Positions 8,710 through 17,600 are shown, numbered from the stretch's first letter. The stretch is 62,630 bases of DNA from DASUXA01 sp036378155 (GCA_036378155.1 DASUXA010000073.1:1-62630); one strand, 5' to 3'. Notes: a model not told the origin generated them from the sequence alone. Made by a program: numbers and translations.

Positions 8710-9963
8710 ATGAACAGAGTTGGCGTTTCCCTGGCCGCGGCTGCCGCCGTGATCCTGACTGCGGCGGGATGTGGCGGCTCCGGCTCGAACACCGGCCAGT
8801 CCAGTCCGTCGGCAGGCGGTGGCGGGACTGTCACGATCGGCTCCATCCACCCCCTGACCGGCGCCAACGCCGGCGCCGGAACGCTGATGGACAACGCCGC
8901 CAAGATGGCGGCGGACGACATCAACGCGGCGGGCGGCATCAAGTCGCTCGGCGGGGCCAAACTCAAGATCAGCTCCGGGGACAGCCAGGGCAAGCCCGAG
9001 GTCGGCCAGAGCGAGGCGCAGCGGCTGACCCAGTCCGGCGCGGTCGCCCTGGTCGGCACGTACCAGAGCGACGTCACCCAGAACGTCGCCTCGGTCGCCG
9101 AGCGCTCGCAGGTACCGCTGGTCATCGACGTCGCCGTGGACGACAAGATCCTGCAGCAGGGGTACAAGTACACCTTCCGGATCCAGCCCGACGCCACCGG
9201 CATGGGTACCTCCGGCGCGGACGACCTCGCCGACCTCAGCGCCAAGGGCGGCAGTCCGGTCAAGACCGTCGCGTACATCCACATCCAGGGCGCGTTCGGC
9301 GACAGCGTGTTCCAGGCGTTCAAGAAGCAGGCCCAGGCGAAGGGCATCACTGTCGCCAAAGAGGTGACGTACCCGGCGACCAACTTCAACGACGCGACCA
9401 CCCAGGTCAGCGAGGCCGCCGCGGCGAAACCGGACGCCATCCTGGTCACCGGGTACTACCCGGACAGCCTGCTGATCGCGAAGTCGGTCGCGGCGCTCAA
9501 GCCCGACATCAAGGCGCTGTACGGCATCGCCGACGGCGGGTTCGACGACGACCAGTTCCCCGGCGACATCGGCGCCGCCGGGCAGGGCATCCTGAGCGCC
9601 AACTACCACTACAACGCGACGAGCAGCCAGGTCCAGCAGCTGCGCACCAAGTTCCAGCAGAAGTACGGCAAGCCGATGGAGACCGCCGCGGTGCTGTCGT
9701 ACCAGGCTGTCGACGTGATCGCCGCCGGGCTGGACAAGGCGAAGTCCAAGGACCCGAAGAAACTGCGCGACGCGATCGCCGGGATCAGCGTCAACAACCC
9801 GCTGCTCGCGTTCAACGGCCCGATCACGTTCGACAGCAAGGGGCAGAACAAGAACGCGACCGTGATCGTGATGCAGATCCAGAACGGCAAGGTCGAGCAG
9901 GTCTTCCCCGACAACTTCGCGACGACCAAGCTCGTCTATCCGGCCAAGCCCGGACAGTCGTAG
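8710..9963 (+). CDS. Branched-chain-type ABC transporter substrate-binding lipoprotein
   Basis: A 417-residue Leu/Ile/Val-binding-family periplasmic-type receptor. The signal peptide ends in lipobox TAAGC with Cys21 as the lipidated residue. The mature protein begins with a Gly/Ser-rich linker and then shows TIGSIHPLTGANAGAG, the family's first strand-loop, and later ALVGTYQSDVTQNVASVAE. I chose ATG 8710 because it gives a clean lipoprotein signal and AAAGG lies just upstream. It opens a nine-gene operon. Family substrates include amino acids, amides, urea and aromatic acids; the surrounding ring-opening enzymes suggest uptake of a cyclic amide or related compound (inference). Confidence 0.93.
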   Translation: MNRVGVSLAAAAAVILTAAGCGGSGSNTGQSSPSAGGGGTVTIGSIHPLTGANAGAGTLMDNAAKMAADDINAAGGIKSLGGAKLKISSGDSQGKPEVGQSEAQRLTQSGAVALVGTYQSDVTQNVASVAERSQVPLVIDVAVDDKILQQGYKYTFRIQPDATGMGTSGADDLADLSAKGGSPVKTVAYIHIQGAFGDSVFQAFKKQAQAKGITVAKEVTYPATNFNDATTQVSEAAAAKPDAILVTGYYPDSLLIAKSVAALKPDIKALYGIADGGFDDDQFPGDIGAAGQGILSANYHYNATSSQVQQLRTKFQQKYGKPMETAAVLSYQAVDVIAAGLDKAKSKDPKKLRDAIAGISVNNPLLAFNGPITFDSKGQNKNATVIVMQIQNGKVEQVFPDNFATTKLVYPAKPGQS

Positions 9964-9981
9964 CCGGTGGGGAGCGTCCCG

Positions 9982-10986
9982 ATGGACCAGGCGGTGACCG
10001 GCGTGGAGACCGCGGCGCGCGGCTCCCGGCGCGTGACGCGGTCGACCCTACTGCTCACCGCCTGGGTCGTGGCGGGACTGGCGGTGGTGCTCGCACTCGT
10101 GTACGCCCTGGGCGGCAAGAGTCCGGCGCTGGTCACCCAAGCCGTCGTCACCGGCGTCCTGCTGGGCGGCGTGTACGCCCTGGTGTCCATCGGACTGACC
10201 CTCATCTTCGGGGTGCTCGGCATCGTCAACTTCGCCCAGGGCACCCTGCTGACCCTGTCGATGTACCTCGTGTACGCACTGTCCGGGTGGTCGGGGATGA
10301 ACGTGTACCTGGCCACGCTGGTGGCGATCCCGCTGTTGTTCGGGTTGGGCTGGCTGATCCAGACGACCATGCTCAACCGGCTGATGAGCGCCGGTGAGAC
10401 CGAGGGGCAGTTGCTCGTCACCCTGGGGCTGTCGCTGCTGATCGGGAACGTGTTGCTGCTCGCCTTCGGCGGTCAGCCCAAGTCGGCGCCCGCCCCGTGG
10501 AACGGCAACCTCACCGTCCTCGGCGCCGTCGCGCAGGTGCCCCGGGTCGTCGCGTTCGCCGGCGCGATCCTGCTGGTCGTCGCGCTGACCGTGCTGCTGC
10601 GGCGGACCAGGCTCGGGTTGGCGATCCGGTCGGTCGCCGCGCAGCCCCAGGGCGCCGCCCTGGTCGGCGTCAACGTCCGCGCGGTGTACGCGCTGACCTT
10701 CGGTCTCGGTGCGGCGTGCGTCGGCGCGGCAGGCGGGTTGGTACTGCCGTTCCTGAGCCTCACCCCGTCCGCCGGGGAGCAGTTCACCATCCTCGCGTTC
10801 GTCATCGTGGTGCTCGGCGGGCTGGGCAGCGTCACCGGCGCGCTGGTCGGCGGGTTGACGATCGGTCTGGTGCAGACGGTGGGCGGGCTCTACCTGCCCG
10901 GCACGGGCGCGCTGCTGCTGGTGTTCGCCGTGTTCGTACTCGTGCTCTTCCTCCGCCCGCAAGGACTGTTCGGGAGTGCCCAATGA
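9982..10986 (+). CDS. ABC transporter permease, LivH type
   Basis: A 334-residue inner-membrane permease with about eight hydrophobic segments and the family block GVYALVSIGLTLIFGVLGIVNFAQGTLL, which marks LivH proteins. ATG 9982 is preceded by TGGGGAG at a spacing of 7. The stop overlaps the LivM start as ATGA, so the two permease subunits are translationally coupled and should form the heterodimeric channel of the importer. Confidence 0.94.
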   Translation: MDQAVTGVETAARGSRRVTRSTLLLTAWVVAGLAVVLALVYALGGKSPALVTQAVVTGVLLGGVYALVSIGLTLIFGVLGIVNFAQGTLLTLSMYLVYALSGWSGMNVYLATLVAIPLLFGLGWLIQTTMLNRLMSAGETEGQLLVTLGLSLLIGNVLLLAFGGQPKSAPAPWNGNLTVLGAVAQVPRVVAFAGAILLVVALTVLLRRTRLGLAIRSVAAQPQGAALVGVNVRAVYALTFGLGAACVGAAGGLVLPFLSLTPSAGEQFTILAFVIVVLGGLGSVTGALVGGLTIGLVQTVGGLYLPGTGALLLVFAVFVLVLFLRPQGLFGSAQ

Positions 10987-11987
10987 CGGCGCCGACCCGG
11001 TCCGTCGCGGTCCGCCAGTACGCCGTGCTGGTGGTCGGCGGCGCGCTGCTCGCGTTCCTGCCGTTCGTGCTGCCGGTCGAACAGCAGGCGGTCGCGGTAC
11101 GCACGCTGATCTTCGCGATCATGGCGGTCGCCTGGAACATCATGAGCGGCTACGGCGGGATGTTCAGCTTCGGGCACGCCGCGTTCTTCGGCATCGGCGC
11201 GTACGTCGACGCGTACCTGCTGGTGTCGCACGGCATCTCGCCGTGGATCGCGATGGTGGTCGGCGGGGCGATCGCCGCCGGGTTCGGGGTGCTCACCGCG
11301 TACCTGTCGCTGCGGTACCGGCTCGCCGGCGCGTACTTCGCCCTGGGCACGTTCGCGTTCGCCCAGATGCTGCTGCTGCTCGTGTCGAACCTGGACGTCC
11401 TGCACAAGACGGAGGGCTTCAACATCCCGATCCTGCCCGAGCCGTCCTGGGCGAAGCTGCAGTTCCCGCAGAACAGCAACCTGTACTACTGGATCCCGCT
11501 CGGGCTGCTCGCCCTCGCCGTCGCCGTCAACATCGCACTGGTCAACTCGCGGACCGGGCAGTACGTCATGGCGACCCGCGACGACGACACCGCCGCGCAG
11601 TCGCTGGGCATCCCGGTGATGCGGTACCGGCTGGTCGCGGTCGCGATCAGCGCCGCGATCACCGCCGTCGCCGGCGTCTTCTACACGCAGTACTACCTGT
11701 ACATCAACCCGGACAACGCGTTCGGCGCGACGGTGTCCGTCGAGGCGATCGTGCCCGCCGTCATCGGCGGCATCGGCACCATCTGGGGACCCGTCGTCGG
11801 CGCCGCCATCGTCGGCCCGCTGTCCCAGATCACCACCTCGGTACTGCGCAATCCGCCCGCCGCGTTGTCGTTCCTGCAGGGCAAGAACGGGCTCGACGTC
11901 GCCTCGTACGCGGTGCTGCTCATCGTCATCGTGCTGTTCCTGCGCCGCGGCGTGTACGGCTCGGTGCGCGCGAGGTTCCGCCGATGA
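10983..11987 (+). CDS. ABC transporter permease, LivM type
   Basis: A 334-residue permease with the characteristic NIMSGYGGMFSFGHAAFFGIGAY block and a later IGGIGTIWGPVVGAAIVGPL segment. It starts at the ATG overlapping the LivH stop and ends in an ATGA overlap with the ATPase gene, giving tight stoichiometric coupling of the importer subunits. Confidence 0.94.
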   Translation: MTAPTRSVAVRQYAVLVVGGALLAFLPFVLPVEQQAVAVRTLIFAIMAVAWNIMSGYGGMFSFGHAAFFGIGAYVDAYLLVSHGISPWIAMVVGGAIAAGFGVLTAYLSLRYRLAGAYFALGTFAFAQMLLLLVSNLDVLHKTEGFNIPILPEPSWAKLQFPQNSNLYYWIPLGLLALAVAVNIALVNSRTGQYVMATRDDDTAAQSLGIPVMRYRLVAVAISAAITAVAGVFYTQYYLYINPDNAFGATVSVEAIVPAVIGGIGTIWGPVVGAAIVGPLSQITTSVLRNPPAALSFLQGKNGLDVASYAVLLIVIVLFLRRGVYGSVRARFRR

Positions 11988-12715
11988 GCCTGCTGGAGAT
12001 CCACAACGTGTCGAAGTCGTTCGGCGGGCTGACCGCGGTACGGGACGTGTCGCTGACCGTCGAGGAACACGCGTTCCTCGGCATCATCGGACCCAACGGC
12101 GCCGGCAAGACCACGCTGTTCTCCGTTGTCGCCGGCCAGTTGCGACCCACCACCGGGCGGGTGCTGTTCGACGGGCGCGACATCACCGGCTGGCCGGCGT
12201 GGCAGGTGGCACGGGCCGGAGTGGTGCGCACCTTCCAGCTCATGCGACCGTTCGAGAGCATGTCCGTGCTGGACAACGTCGCGGTCGCGGCGCACGCCCG
12301 CATCCGGTCCCGCCGTGCCGCCCGCGACGCGGCAGCCGAGGTCGTCCACCGGGTCGGGCTGGACCAGTACCGGGACCGGCCGTCCGGCGTGCTGCCTACC
12401 GCCGGACTCAAACGGCTTGAACTCGCCCGCGCGCTCGCACTGCGCCCGAAGGTCCTGCTGCTCGACGAGGTGCTCGCCGGTCTGGTCCCGACCGAGCGCG
12501 GTCCGCTCATCGACATGCTGCGCGACCTGCGCGGCGAGGGAGTCACGATCCTGTTCATCGAGCACATCATGGCCGCCGTGATGTCGCTGTCCGATCGGGT
12601 GCTCGTGCTGCACGAGGGGCATCCGCTCGCGGACGGTACCCCGGACGAGATCGCCGCGAATCCCGAGGTCGTCGAGGCGTACCTCGGTGAGGAGTTCCTC
12701 ATTGCTGAAGCTTGA
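11984..12715 (+). CDS. ABC transporter ATP-binding protein, LivG type
   Basis: A 243-residue ATPase with Walker A GPNGAGKTT, the LivG-like VVRTFQLMRPFESMSVLDNV segment after the Q-loop, and Walker B VLLLDEVLAGL. The signature motif reads LPTAGLKRLELARAL rather than LPYGQQRRLEIARAL, so the usual GQQ/GG core is weak. This may lower basal activity or only reflect divergence. It begins in an ATGA overlap and its end overlaps the next ATPase start by 14 bases. Confidence 0.92.
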   Translation: MSLLEIHNVSKSFGGLTAVRDVSLTVEEHAFLGIIGPNGAGKTTLFSVVAGQLRPTTGRVLFDGRDITGWPAWQVARAGVVRTFQLMRPFESMSVLDNVAVAAHARIRSRRAARDAAAEVVHRVGLDQYRDRPSGVLPTAGLKRLELARALALRPKVLLLDEVLAGLVPTERGPLIDMLRDLRGEGVTILFIEHIMAAVMSLSDRVLVLHEGHPLADGTPDEIAANPEVVEAYLGEEFLIAEA

Positions 12716-13403
12716 GCAGGTCAGCGCCGGGTACCGGCGGCTGCGGATCCTCCACGAGATCGACCTGGAGGTGCGCGCCGGTGAGATCGTCGCGCTCATC
12801 GGCGCGAACGGCGCCGGCAAGACCACCACCCTGCGGGCGATCTCCGGACTCATCGGAATCAACGACGGCCGGATCACCTTCGACGGTCAGCGCATCGACG
12901 GGCGCCGACCCGATCGCATCGTGCGTCGCGGACTGGTCCACGTACCCCAGGACCGCGCCCTGTTCGGACGCCTGTCGGTCGGGGAGAACCTGCAGATGGG
13001 CGCGTACACCCGGGACCGCGCCGAACTCGCCGACAGCCTCGCCCGGGTACACGACCTGTTTCCCGTCCTCGCCGACCGCCGCGACCAGCGCGCCGACACC
13101 TTGTCCGGCGGGCAGCAGCAGATGCTCGCCATCGGCCGCGCGTTGATGGCCCGCCCACGCCTGCTCACCCTCGACGAGCCCTCGATCGGACTCGCGCCGA
13201 ACCTCGTCGCGCAGGTGCTGACCGCCGTCACCCGGATCCGCGACACCGGCGTCACCGTGCTCATCGTCGAGCAGAACGCCGCGCACACGCTGAAGATCTC
13301 CGACCGCGCCTACGTACTGGAAAGCGGCGCGATCGCCGTCGAAGGCTCCGGCGCCGAACTGGTCGACGACGAACGCGTCAAGACCGCCTATCTCGGGATG
13401 TAG
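12702..13403 (+). CDS. ABC transporter ATP-binding protein, LivF type
   Basis: A 233-residue ATPase with Walker A GANGAGKTT, the signature DTLSGGQQQMLAIGRALM, Walker B LLTLDEPSIGL, and the LivF-style ending VKTAYLG. I chose TTG 12702 because GAGGAG lies 7 bases upstream and the protein then begins LLKLEQVSAGY; a GTG at 12687 is possible but would put the ribosome site inside the coding region. It overlaps the LivG gene by 14 bases. Confidence 0.92.
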   Translation: MLKLEQVSAGYRRLRILHEIDLEVRAGEIVALIGANGAGKTTTLRAISGLIGINDGRITFDGQRIDGRRPDRIVRRGLVHVPQDRALFGRLSVGENLQMGAYTRDRAELADSLARVHDLFPVLADRRDQRADTLSGGQQQMLAIGRALMARPRLLTLDEPSIGLAPNLVAQVLTAVTRIRDTGVTVLIVEQNAAHTLKISDRAYVLESGAIAVEGSGAELVDDERVKTAYLGM

Positions 13404-13418
13404 CAGAGGAGGCGAGCG

Positions 13419-14087
13419 ATGCCGCGCATCCGCGCGATCACGCCGATCCACGTCGACCCGGTCGAGTTGGGCCGCCGCCAGCGGCGGTACGACCGGCTCA
13501 GCCCCGCCGGGACGACGGTGGCGCTGGCGGACCTCGGCGACGACCCACGGGTACCCAGGGCGCTGGACACCGCCGACGACGTGCGCCGGTCGGAGCAGCT
13601 GGTCGTCGCCGAGATCGGTCGCACCGACCCGGCACGGTTCGACGCGGTACTGCCGGACTGTGTGCTGGACCCCGGGGTCGGGGTCGTGGTCGACGCGCCC
13701 GTTGCGGTGCTGGGCCTGCTGCGGCTGTGCGCGCACCTGCTCGCCGGTACCGGGCAGCGGTTCGCGGCGGTCGCCCGCAACGACGCCATCGCCGCCGAAC
13801 TGGGCCGCAAGCTCGCCTGGTACGGGCTCGCCGGCGAGTGCGTCGACGTGCGGGTACTCGGGCTGGACGTGGGCGACATCGCCGACGACGCGGCATGGGC
13901 GGGCGCGCTCACCCGCGCCGTCGCCGACCTCCCGGTGCCGGCGGTCGTCAACGGTTGCTCGGCGGTCGACGTGCGCCCCGCCGACGCGGGACCCCGCATC
14001 GTCGACCCCACGGCGACCGCGCTCGCCGCCCTGGGACTCGCCGACGACCTCGACCTGATCGGCGCCGGGCGGGCGGCGCCGCGGTGA
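13419..14087 (+). CDS. Asp/Glu/hydantoin racemase family protein
   Basis: A 222-residue member of the cofactor-independent two-cysteine racemase family, which includes hydantoin racemase, maleate isomerase and arylmalonate decarboxylase. The paired catalytic cysteines are Cys81 (LPDCVLDPG) and Cys180 (VVNGCSAV), and the N-terminus RIRAITPIHVDP fits the hydantoin-racemase branch. ATG 13419 has GAGGAGG 5-6 bases upstream. Alongside a hydantoinase-like enzyme this is the expected partner for epimerising a ring carbon or the opened product, though isomerase or decarboxylase activity cannot be excluded. The stop overlaps the next start (GTGA). Confidence 0.85.
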   Translation: MPRIRAITPIHVDPVELGRRQRRYDRLSPAGTTVALADLGDDPRVPRALDTADDVRRSEQLVVAEIGRTDPARFDAVLPDCVLDPGVGVVVDAPVAVLGLLRLCAHLLAGTGQRFAAVARNDAIAAELGRKLAWYGLAGECVDVRVLGLDVGDIADDAAWAGALTRAVADLPVPAVVNGCSAVDVRPADAGPRIVDPTATALAALGLADDLDLIGAGRAAPR

Positions 14088-15475
14088 ACGGCGGTACCGG
14101 GCAGGACGGACCCGACCTGGTCGTGGCGGGTGCCGGCGGCGGTCTGGTCGCCGCGGCGCGCGCCGCGCAACTGGGCTTGACCGTGCTGGTCGTCGACGCC
14201 AGCGAACACTTCGCCAGCGCCAACAACACCGCGATGTCCACCGCGATGGTGCCCGGCGCCGGTACCCGCTGGCAGTCCGACGCGGGCGTCGACGACTCGC
14301 CGGACATCTTCGTCGACGACCTGGTCCGCAAGACGCACGGCGAGGTCGACCGGCGGCTCGCGACGGCGCTCGCCGAGGTGAGCGCGCCGCTGGTGACCTG
14401 GCTCGCCGACGACCTGCGCCTGCCGATGAGCCTGGTCACCGACTTCCGGTACCCGGGCCACTCGCGGCTGCGCTGCCACACCGTGCCGGGGCGTTCCGGG
14501 CGCCGACTGCTCGCCGGGCTGATCGCCGCGACCCGCCGGACGGACCGGGTCGACCTGCTGGTACCGGCCCGGCTGACCGAGGTCGACGCCGGACCCGACG
14601 GGGTGCGGGCGGTGGTGGTGACCGACCCGAACGGCGTCGCCGAGCGGATTCCGACCCGCGCGGCGCTGCTGGCGACCAACGGGTACGGGGCGAGCCGGGA
14701 ACTGGTCCGCGAGCACATTCCGGAGATCGCGGACGCGGTGTACCACGGCTCAGCCGAGTCGACCGGCGACGCGCTGCGCATCGGCGGCGCACTGGGCGCG
14801 GACACCGCGTTCCTGGACGCGTACCAGGGGCACGCCGCCCTCGCGGTACCGGCCGGGACGCTGGTCGGCTGGGCGACCGTGATGCACGGCGGATTCCTCG
14901 TCGACGAGCGGGGCAGACGGTTCGGCGACGAGACGGTCGGCTACTCGGAGTTCGCGCGCGAGGTGCTCGCGCACGCGGGCGGGCGTGCCGTCCTCGTGTT
15001 CGACCGGCGGGTACACGACGCGTGCCTGGCGTTCGACGACTTCCGCGACACCGTCGAGTCCGGCGCGCTGCGCTGGGCCGACGATCCGCGGACCCTCGCC
15101 GCCGCGGTCGGCGTCGACCCCAATGGGCTCGCCGCGACGCTGACCGACGTGGCGGCGCTCGCCGAGGGCGTCGGGCGGGACCGGTTCGGACGCACGGCTT
15201 GGGAGGGTGCGCTGAAGCCGCCGTACGCGGCGGTGCGCGTCGCGGCGGCGTTGTTCCACACCCAGGGCGGGTTGCGCGTCGACGGGCACGCCCGGGTGTT
15301 GACGCCGTCCGGGTCGCCGATCCGTGGGCTGTACGCGTCCGGCGGCGCGGCGATGGGGATATCCGGGCACGGCGCGGGCGGCTACCTGGCGGGCAACGGG
15401 CTGCTGCCCGCGCTCGGGCTGGCGTTCCTGGCGGCGCGGGACGTCGCCGCGCACCGTCCGGGAGCGCGATCATGA
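14084..15475 (+). CDS. FAD-dependent oxidoreductase, fumarate reductase/succinate dehydrogenase flavoprotein fold
   Basis: A 463-residue flavoprotein. The N-terminal dinucleotide motif is seen in DLVVAGAGGGLVAAARAAQLGLTVLVVD, and the C-terminal FAD block as IRGLYASGGAAMGISGHGAGGYLAGNGLL. HTQGGLRVDGHARVL matches the family's substrate-domain border, where fumarate reductases have HYTMGG or TGG. The start is GTG 14084 in a GTGA overlap with the racemase gene. Family members reduce or oxidise carbon-carbon bonds next to carboxylates or ketones, so it could desaturate the substrate or reduce an unsaturated ring product. The PNPOx-like and EthD-like proteins follow directly. Confidence 0.88.
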   Translation: MNGGTGQDGPDLVVAGAGGGLVAAARAAQLGLTVLVVDASEHFASANNTAMSTAMVPGAGTRWQSDAGVDDSPDIFVDDLVRKTHGEVDRRLATALAEVSAPLVTWLADDLRLPMSLVTDFRYPGHSRLRCHTVPGRSGRRLLAGLIAATRRTDRVDLLVPARLTEVDAGPDGVRAVVVTDPNGVAERIPTRAALLATNGYGASRELVREHIPEIADAVYHGSAESTGDALRIGGALGADTAFLDAYQGHAALAVPAGTLVGWATVMHGGFLVDERGRRFGDETVGYSEFAREVLAHAGGRAVLVFDRRVHDACLAFDDFRDTVESGALRWADDPRTLAAAVGVDPNGLAATLTDVAALAEGVGRDRFGRTAWEGALKPPYAAVRVAAALFHTQGGLRVDGHARVLTPSGSPIRGLYASGGAAMGISGHGAGGYLAGNGLLPALGLAFLAARDVAAHRPGARS

Positions 15476-15984
15476 CCGGTTCGCCGGCGGACGTGCTGCG
15501 CTGGCTGCGCGACGAGGCACGGTTCGCGCAGCTGGTCACGGTCGACCGGGACGGCTTTCCGGTCGCCCGTACCGTGGGTGCGCCGGTCAACGACGACTGG
15601 TCGGTGGACCTGGTGCAGCGGCGCTCCCACCGCCGGTTGGCACAGCTGCGCGACAACCCGCGCCTGGAGATCATCTGGGTCGGTACCCCGGCGCCGGGGT
15701 CCCGCAACGACCGTCCCGCGGTCTTCGACTACGGGTGGCTGGCGCCCCGCGCGGTGTTCCTGCGCGGCGTCGCGCAGTTCATGGACGACGAGTGGACGCT
15801 CGCCCGGTACCGGCAGCTTTCCGGGGTGCTGCGGGCGCGGGGCGGTACCCGCGCGCCTCGTCGCGACCCCGACGACGTGCGTGCGGACCTGGTCGGCGTG
15901 CACGTACGACCGGTCCGCGTGCGCGCCGAGGGATTCGGCGGCGCGCCGGGCGCCGTCACCTGGAGGATCGAGGACCTTTCATGA
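15472..15984 (+). CDS. Pyridoxamine 5'-phosphate oxidase-like FMN-binding split-barrel protein
   Basis: A 170-residue protein with the split-barrel pattern FAQLVTVDRDGFPVARTVGAPVNDDWSVDLVQ followed by RLAQLRDNPRLEIIWVG, as in PNPOx-like flavin- or F420-binding proteins. It starts in an ATGA overlap with the flavoprotein and ends in another with the EthD-like gene. It may serve as a flavin reductase or a cofactor-dependent reductase for the pathway; no specific substrate residue is recognisable. Confidence 0.8.
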   Translation: MTGSPADVLRWLRDEARFAQLVTVDRDGFPVARTVGAPVNDDWSVDLVQRRSHRRLAQLRDNPRLEIIWVGTPAPGSRNDRPAVFDYGWLAPRAVFLRGVAQFMDDEWTLARYRQLSGVLRARGGTRAPRRDPDDVRADLVGVHVRPVRVRAEGFGGAPGAVTWRIEDLS

Positions 15985-16349
15985 TCAAGACCATCCTCGG
16001 GTACGACATCGTGCCGGGCATGACCGAGCAGGACTACGAGCGGTGGCTGTTCGAGGTGCACGCCGTCGACCTGCTCGCCAACCCGTACCTCGACCGGATC
16101 GTGTTCAACAAGGTGCTGCGCACCGTCCGACAGGCGAGCGGCGGAACCGCTCGGATCGCCACGGAGCTGTCGTTCTACCGGATCGCCGAGATGCACTTCG
16201 CCGACGAAGCCGCCTACGAGGCGTACCTGAGGTGGTTCGAGGCGCATCCCATTCCGGTCGAGCGGGGTCCGTCCGGGCGTACCGACTTCCGGTTCTACGT
16301 GCTCGCCCGGCCGACCGTCGTGGACCGCGCCAGCCTCGGGCAACGATGA
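15981..16349 (+). CDS. EthD-like dimeric alpha/beta-barrel protein
   Basis: A 122-residue protein with ferredoxin-like fold features: a beta strand (KTILGYDIVPG), then YERWLFEVHAVDLLANPYLDRIVFNKVL, and a final strand with FRFYVLARP. The spacing and the His in the first helix resemble EthD/monooxygenase-type small proteins. Such proteins act as isomerases, cyclases or accessory factors in catabolic operons. ATGA overlaps at both ends bind it to its neighbours. Fold-level assignment only. Confidence 0.68.
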   Translation: MIKTILGYDIVPGMTEQDYERWLFEVHAVDLLANPYLDRIVFNKVLRTVRQASGGTARIATELSFYRIAEMHFADEAAYEAYLRWFEAHPIPVERGPSGRTDFRFYVLARPTVVDRASLGQR

Positions 16350-17218
16350 CCGGCGACGGTGGCGTCTTGGCGCGGTCGTACCTGTACGTTCCGGGCGACC
16401 AGCCGCAGAAGCTCGCCAAGGCGCTCGACCGCGGCGCCGACGCGGTCATCGCCGACCTCGAGGACGCCGTGGTACCGGCGGCGAAGGCGACGGCACGCGG
16501 GATCGTCGCCGACTGGCTGCGTACCCGCCCGACGCGCGGCGACACCGAGGTGTGGGTACGCGTCAACGCCGGTCGGGCGGGTCACGACGATGCCACCGCC
16601 GTGGTCTGCACCGGGCTGACCGGGATCATCGCCGCCAAGACCGAACATCCCGGCGACGTCGCCGACCTGGACGCGACGCTGACCAGCGCCGAGGCGGCGA
16701 CCGGGCTGCCGGTGGGAGGCGTCGCCGTGGTACCCCTGCTGGAGTCGGCCGCCGCCGTGCTGCGCGCCGCCGACATCGCGCGCGCGCCACGGGTACGCCG
16801 GCTGCAGCTCGGCGAAGCGGACCTCAGGGCGGACATCGGCGCCACCCTCGGCGACGCGGAGCTCGAACTGCTGCACGTACGCAGCCAGATCGTCCTGGTC
16901 AGCGCCGGCTGCCGGCTGCAACCACCGGTCGGACCGGTGGCGACCGACGTCCGGGACCTGGACCGGCTGCGCGCCTCGACCCGGGCGCTCGCCCGGCTCG
17001 GCTTCGTCGGGCGCGCCTGCATCCACCCGGCTCAGATCCCGGTGGTCAACGAGGTGTTCACCCCCGCCCCCGCCCAGATCGAGGCCGCCCGCAGCCTGGT
17101 CGCGCGGTTCGAACGCGCGGTCGCCGCAGGAGACGCGGTGGTACTGGACGACACCGGGCGCATGGTGGACGAGGCGGTCGTCCGCGAGGCGCGCCGGGTG
17201 CTGGCGCGAGCGCGATGA
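16346..17218 (+). CDS. CitE-like HpcH/HpaI aldolase family acyl-CoA lyase
   Basis: A 290-residue TIM-barrel lyase related to the citrate lyase beta subunit, malyl-CoA/citramalyl-CoA lyases and CoA thioesterases. Visible blocks are RSYLYVPGDQPQKLAKALDRGADAVIADLEDAV with the acidic metal site, VWVRVNAGR, VVPLLESAAAV, LQLGEADLRADIG, and GFVGRACIHPAQIPVVNEVF. It is the last gene of the operon, joined by an ATGA overlap. With the CoA-transferase at 4846 it offers a transferase-lyase pair that could cleave a hydroxyacyl-CoA to a small acyl-CoA and a keto acid, by analogy with itaconate and citramalate degradation. The actual substrate is inference. Confidence 0.88.
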   Translation: MTGDGGVLARSYLYVPGDQPQKLAKALDRGADAVIADLEDAVVPAAKATARGIVADWLRTRPTRGDTEVWVRVNAGRAGHDDATAVVCTGLTGIIAAKTEHPGDVADLDATLTSAEAATGLPVGGVAVVPLLESAAAVLRAADIARAPRVRRLQLGEADLRADIGATLGDAELELLHVRSQIVLVSAGCRLQPPVGPVATDVRDLDRLRASTRALARLGFVGRACIHPAQIPVVNEVFTPAPAQIEAARSLVARFERAVAAGDAVVLDDTGRMVDEAVVREARRVLARAR

Positions 17219-17247
17219 GCGGTATCTGAGGGAGCACCGCAGCCCGG

Positions 17248-17267
17248 GTCGGGACGAAAGCCCCTGG
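17248..17267. promoter_or_regulatory. Possible DosR/DevR-type box
   Basis: GTCGGGACGAAAGCCCCTGG holds the core GGGAC-N4-GnCCC and agrees with 14 of 20 positions of the mycobacterial DosR consensus as I remember it. It lies 61 bases before the SHOCT protein start at 17328, downstream of the catabolic operon stop. The core is G+C-rich and could occur by chance here. Confidence 0.3.
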
Positions 17268-17327
17268 CCGCACCGGTACGACCGGACAACTGTGGACCGT
17301 GAGGTGCGACCGACGGAGGCGATCTCG

Positions 17328-17600
17328 ATGATGTACTGGTACAACGGCATGGCGTGGTGGGGATACACCCTGATGGCGATCAGCATGCTGGTGTTCTGGG
17401 GAGCGGTGATCGTCGGCATCGTCGCTCTGATCCGTTACGTCGGGCGGGGCGGGCAGCAGGGCGGGTCCCAGCAGCCCGACCGGCGTACGCCCGAGCAGGT
17501 GCTCGCCGACCGGTTCGCGCGCGGAGAAATCGACGAGGACGAGTACCACCGGCGTCTGGACACGTTGCGGTCCGGCGGGGCGTCGATGACGCGGTCCTGA
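17328..17600 (+). CDS. Small SHOCT-domain membrane protein
   Basis: A 90-residue protein with an aromatic N-terminus (MMYWYNGMAWWGY), one strong membrane helix (LMAISMLVFWGAVIVGIVALI), a short polar linker and a C-terminal SHOCT motif (EQVLADRFARGEIDEDEYHRRLDTL). ATG 17328 is preceded by GGAGG at spacing 8; a GTG at 17292 lacks such a site. SHOCT motifs are short oligomerisation-type helices found at protein C-termini. Its function is unknown; it stands alone after the catabolic operon. Confidence 0.85.
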   Translation: MMYWYNGMAWWGYTLMAISMLVFWGAVIVGIVALIRYVGRGGQQGGSQQPDRRTPEQVLADRFARGEIDEDEYHRRLDTLRSGGASMTRS

